Assembly (NCBI GenBank): GCA_016125225.1
Contig: WGME01000003.1
Location: forward strand, 1 to 64,000
Direction of reading: 5' to 3'
DNA length: 64,000 bases
DNA from: a bacterium
GTDB lineage: Bacteria; Planctomycetota; Planctomycetia; Planctomycetales; Planctomycetaceae
Shown here: piece by piece, positions 62,392-64,000 of the stretch
How positions within the stretch are numbered: the stretch's first letter is position 1
Layout of the letters: each line of letters begins with the position of its first letter
Notes under the pieces: model-generated
The model's database searches: none
What the model was told of the DNA's origin: nothing
Seen by the model: only the letters and a program-made list of their open reading frames with translations
Position numbers and translations under genes: made by a program

Positions 62392-63171
62392 TTACTTCTT
62401 CCGCAGAATGTAAACGACATCCTCCGTGGCGTCGTTGATCTCAATGGGCCATTCGGTGTCGTAGCGGAAGTCATAGGTCTCGACGAGTTCCAACGCCGGG
62501 GTGGCATCGAACAGGCGTTGCATCTGCTGCCGCGTGTAGGTGCGGAAGATGGTTTCGTCCTGAATGCGAAACTGCTTGCTGGGCGTGTAGACATCGTAGG
62601 TCATGCCGATCCGCTCCACGCGCTTCTTCAAGTCGACTTCGATCGACCACAAGCACGAATTGACGGTGAGCGACCCGCGCGATGCCGACCAGCGCTCTTC
62701 CGTGCAACGCTGTTCGGTTTGCGGAGTGAGATGCAGGCCGAGCACATAGATGCCCCCCTTGTTGAGACAATTCGCGATGCACTGGAAGTGCGATTCCGCG
62801 GCGGCTTCATCGGGCAGGTGGCGATAGGTGTTGATCATGTTGAAGCAGGCATCGACCTTCCGCTTCAACTGGAAGTTGCCCATGTCGCCAATGAATGCTG
62901 TTTCAGGCAAGCCGTGCCGTTTGAGTCGGGCATTGCAGAACTTCACGGCATGCGGATTCAGATCGAGGCCACTGATTTCGTAACCCGCCTGTGCAAGTTT
63001 GATCATCAACCGGCCGGTCCCGCAGCCGGGTTCGAAGATCCGTTTCACTTCGCGTCGGGCGTGTTCCTGGAACATCTCGAGCAGAAATTTGTATTCCGCC
63101 TTCCAGTCTGATCCGAAGATCAGGTCGTAGTATTTCGGGAAGTCGTACAGGTGCCCGGCGATGGTTTCCAT
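62392..63171 (-). CDS. Class I SAM-dependent methyltransferase
   Basis: A 259-residue protein. Motif I is IFEPGCGTGRLMIKLA near residue 45, with ISGLDLNPHAV (acidic post-I position) and FIGDMGNFQL, then FNMINTYRHLP (motif IV). The first 25 residues (YDFPKYYDLIFGSDW) are typical of small-molecule methyltransferases of the Methyltransf_25/11 type. The last 100 residues form a beta-rich cap. The substrate cannot be guessed. It converges with the ArnT-like gene across the R4 hairpin. Confidence 0.88.
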   Translation of the reverse strand: METIAGHLYDFPKYYDLIFGSDWKAEYKFLLEMFQEHARREVKRIFEPGCGTGRLMIKLAQAGYEISGLDLNPHAVKFCNARLKRHGLPETAFIGDMGNFQLKRKVDACFNMINTYRHLPDEAAAESHFQCIANCLNKGGIYVLGLHLTPQTEQRCTEERWSASRGSLTVNSCLWSIEVDLKKRVERIGMTYDVYTPSKQFRIQDETIFRTYTRQQMQRLFDATPALELVETYDFRYDTEWPIEINDATEDVVYILRKK

Positions 63172-63433
63172 GAGATCACAGCTTCGAAGTCAGTTGGCAA
63201 CGGATAAAATGGTCGCCAGAGTCTACCGAAAGTTGGCACAAAACACCCCTGATGGCAGACTCTGCGGCCCCTTGTTCAGTCTTCTGCGAACGACGGCTCA
63301 AGAATGTTCGGTCTCCATTCGTGATTGCCGCCCGACAGGTTATTCTGCAGGCATGCAAACCTGATGGCTAATGGCCAGCGCCTGACAGGTTTTCGCAACC
63401 GTCAAGGTGCCCGCAAACGATTCGGCTTGCCGC

Positions 63434-64000
63434 ATGACCTCGAAAGTTCCTTCCCCTTCCGTGCGTGATCGTCTCACAGATTTCGGTTCGCACGCGCGTG
63501 CCTGGGTACAGCGGTACTATGTCCCCTTGCTGGTGGCGGCGCTGGCATGGATCTATGTGATGTGCCATCTCGATCCGGCGGGCAGTTATCCCAACATGCC
63601 CGAAGGCCCGGGACTGACCATCGACGAGACCTTCAACGTCCAGCAGGGCGTCGTCATGGTCGAGGCGATCCGGCAGTATGGCATCGGGTTGCTCTCGCCA
63701 TCGGCGATCAAGGAAGTCTTTTCCCCGCCGCTCCACCTGCCCGACCATCCACCTTTGGGACGGCTCTGGCTCGGCGTGCATCATCATCTGGTTTGGGCGA
63801 TCGCTCCACCGGCGAATGAAGACGAACTCTTTGTTACGGCCTGTGCGCGGGCGGGGTCAGCAACGGCGTTCGCGCTCACGATTCTGCTCGTCGGCTGTTG
63901 CTGCACCGCCTGGTATGGCGATTGGGCGGGCTTGATGGCGACGCTTGGTTTTGCGGTGTTGCCCCGCCTGCTCGGGCATGCCCATCTTGCGGCCTTGGAG
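63434..64000 (+). CDS. GT-C-type membrane glycosyltransferase, 3' end beyond window
   Basis: The first 189 residues of a larger protein, cut by the window edge. A membrane helix (YYVPLLVAALAWIYVM) is followed by a loop with LTIDETFNVQQGV, the DE catalytic motif of GT-C enzymes, then DHPPLGRLWLG (acceptor/donor loop), a second helix pair (FALTILLVGCCCTAW, GLMATLGFAVLPRLLGHAHLAALE). These match dolichyl-phosphate-mannose-type glycosyltransferases. The ATG at 63434 is not preceded by a strong ribosome-binding site. It may act with the ArnT-like enzyme upstream. Confidence 0.8.
   Translation, partial: MTSKVPSPSVRDRLTDFGSHARAWVQRYYVPLLVAALAWIYVMCHLDPAGSYPNMPEGPGLTIDETFNVQQGVVMVEAIRQYGIGLLSPSAIKEVFSPPLHLPDHPPLGRLWLGVHHHLVWAIAPPANEDELFVTACARAGSATAFALTILLVGCCCTAWYGDWAGLMATLGFAVLPRLLGHAHLAALE

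Overview
This 64 kb window looks like the chromosome of a planctomycete. The evidence is a DUF1559 pseudopilin-like protein followed by a small lipoprotein, a large multi-heme c-type cytochrome with a PA14 domain, a family-typical Ser/Thr kinase next to an ECF sigma factor, a sulfatase, a Tat-exported Gfo/Idh/MocA oxidoreductase, an NHL-repeat thioredoxin protein, a PPi-type phosphofructokinase, a THUMP-like methyltransferase, and GC-rich short operons that change strand often. No rRNA, tRNA, CRISPR array or prophage was seen.

Layout. 0-9.3 kb: an AT-richer unknown gene, the five-heme PA14 cytochrome with mnmE 10 bp behind it, an exported dienelactone hydrolase, a DUF151 protein, then the DUF1559 protein and its lipoprotein. 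9.3-16.6 kb: a seven-heme lipoprotein cytochrome, an HpcH/HpaI aldolase, a hicAB toxin-antitoxin pair with a readable promoter/operator, a site-2-protease-like peptidase, and a divergent cobalt ECF transporter operon (cbiM with a CbiN-like PDGLE tail, cbiQ, cbiO). 16.6-29 kb: an AddA/RecB-like helicase-nuclease, a pseudokinase convergent with a giant FHA coiled-coil membrane protein, a small lipoprotein and a GAF/sigma-54 activator. 29-37 kb: sulfatase, queG, cupin, dapB, thioredoxin-NHL protein, THUMP-like methyltransferase. 37-49.6 kb: an alkyltransferase-like/endonuclease V fusion, a glycine-rich RRM protein, an HtrA-like protease, a nucleoside hydrolase, overlapping convergent mobA and folC, DinB, HAD, and a GAF-SpoIIE phosphatase. 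49.6-64 kb: ECF sigma factor and Ser/Thr kinase separated by a PD-(D/E)XK-like gene, a Pta/Ptb-type acyltransferase, an agmatinase-like protein, an oxidoreductase, a PPi-type phosphofructokinase, a SIS isomerase, a PAP2 phosphatase, two GT-C glycosyltransferases (the last cut by the window end) and a methyltransferase.

The most interesting structure is at 50.7-51.4 kb. The PD-(D/E)XK-like gene is AT-richer than its surroundings and is bracketed by inverted copies of a 27-bp repeat (about 25 of 27 positions identical). Removing the bracketed segment in silico gives a sigma-factor frame that ends in TGA six bases before the kinase ATG. This suggests a small insertion cassette that split a sigma-kinase operon. 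The same repeat occurs as an almost empty inverted pair at 59.5 kb and as a single copy at 1.3 kb next to the other AT-rich unknown gene. At least five other short inverted or dispersed repeat families sit at gene ends, and some supply stop codons or C-terminal codons. All functional names are from motif recognition by eye; no database search was run.
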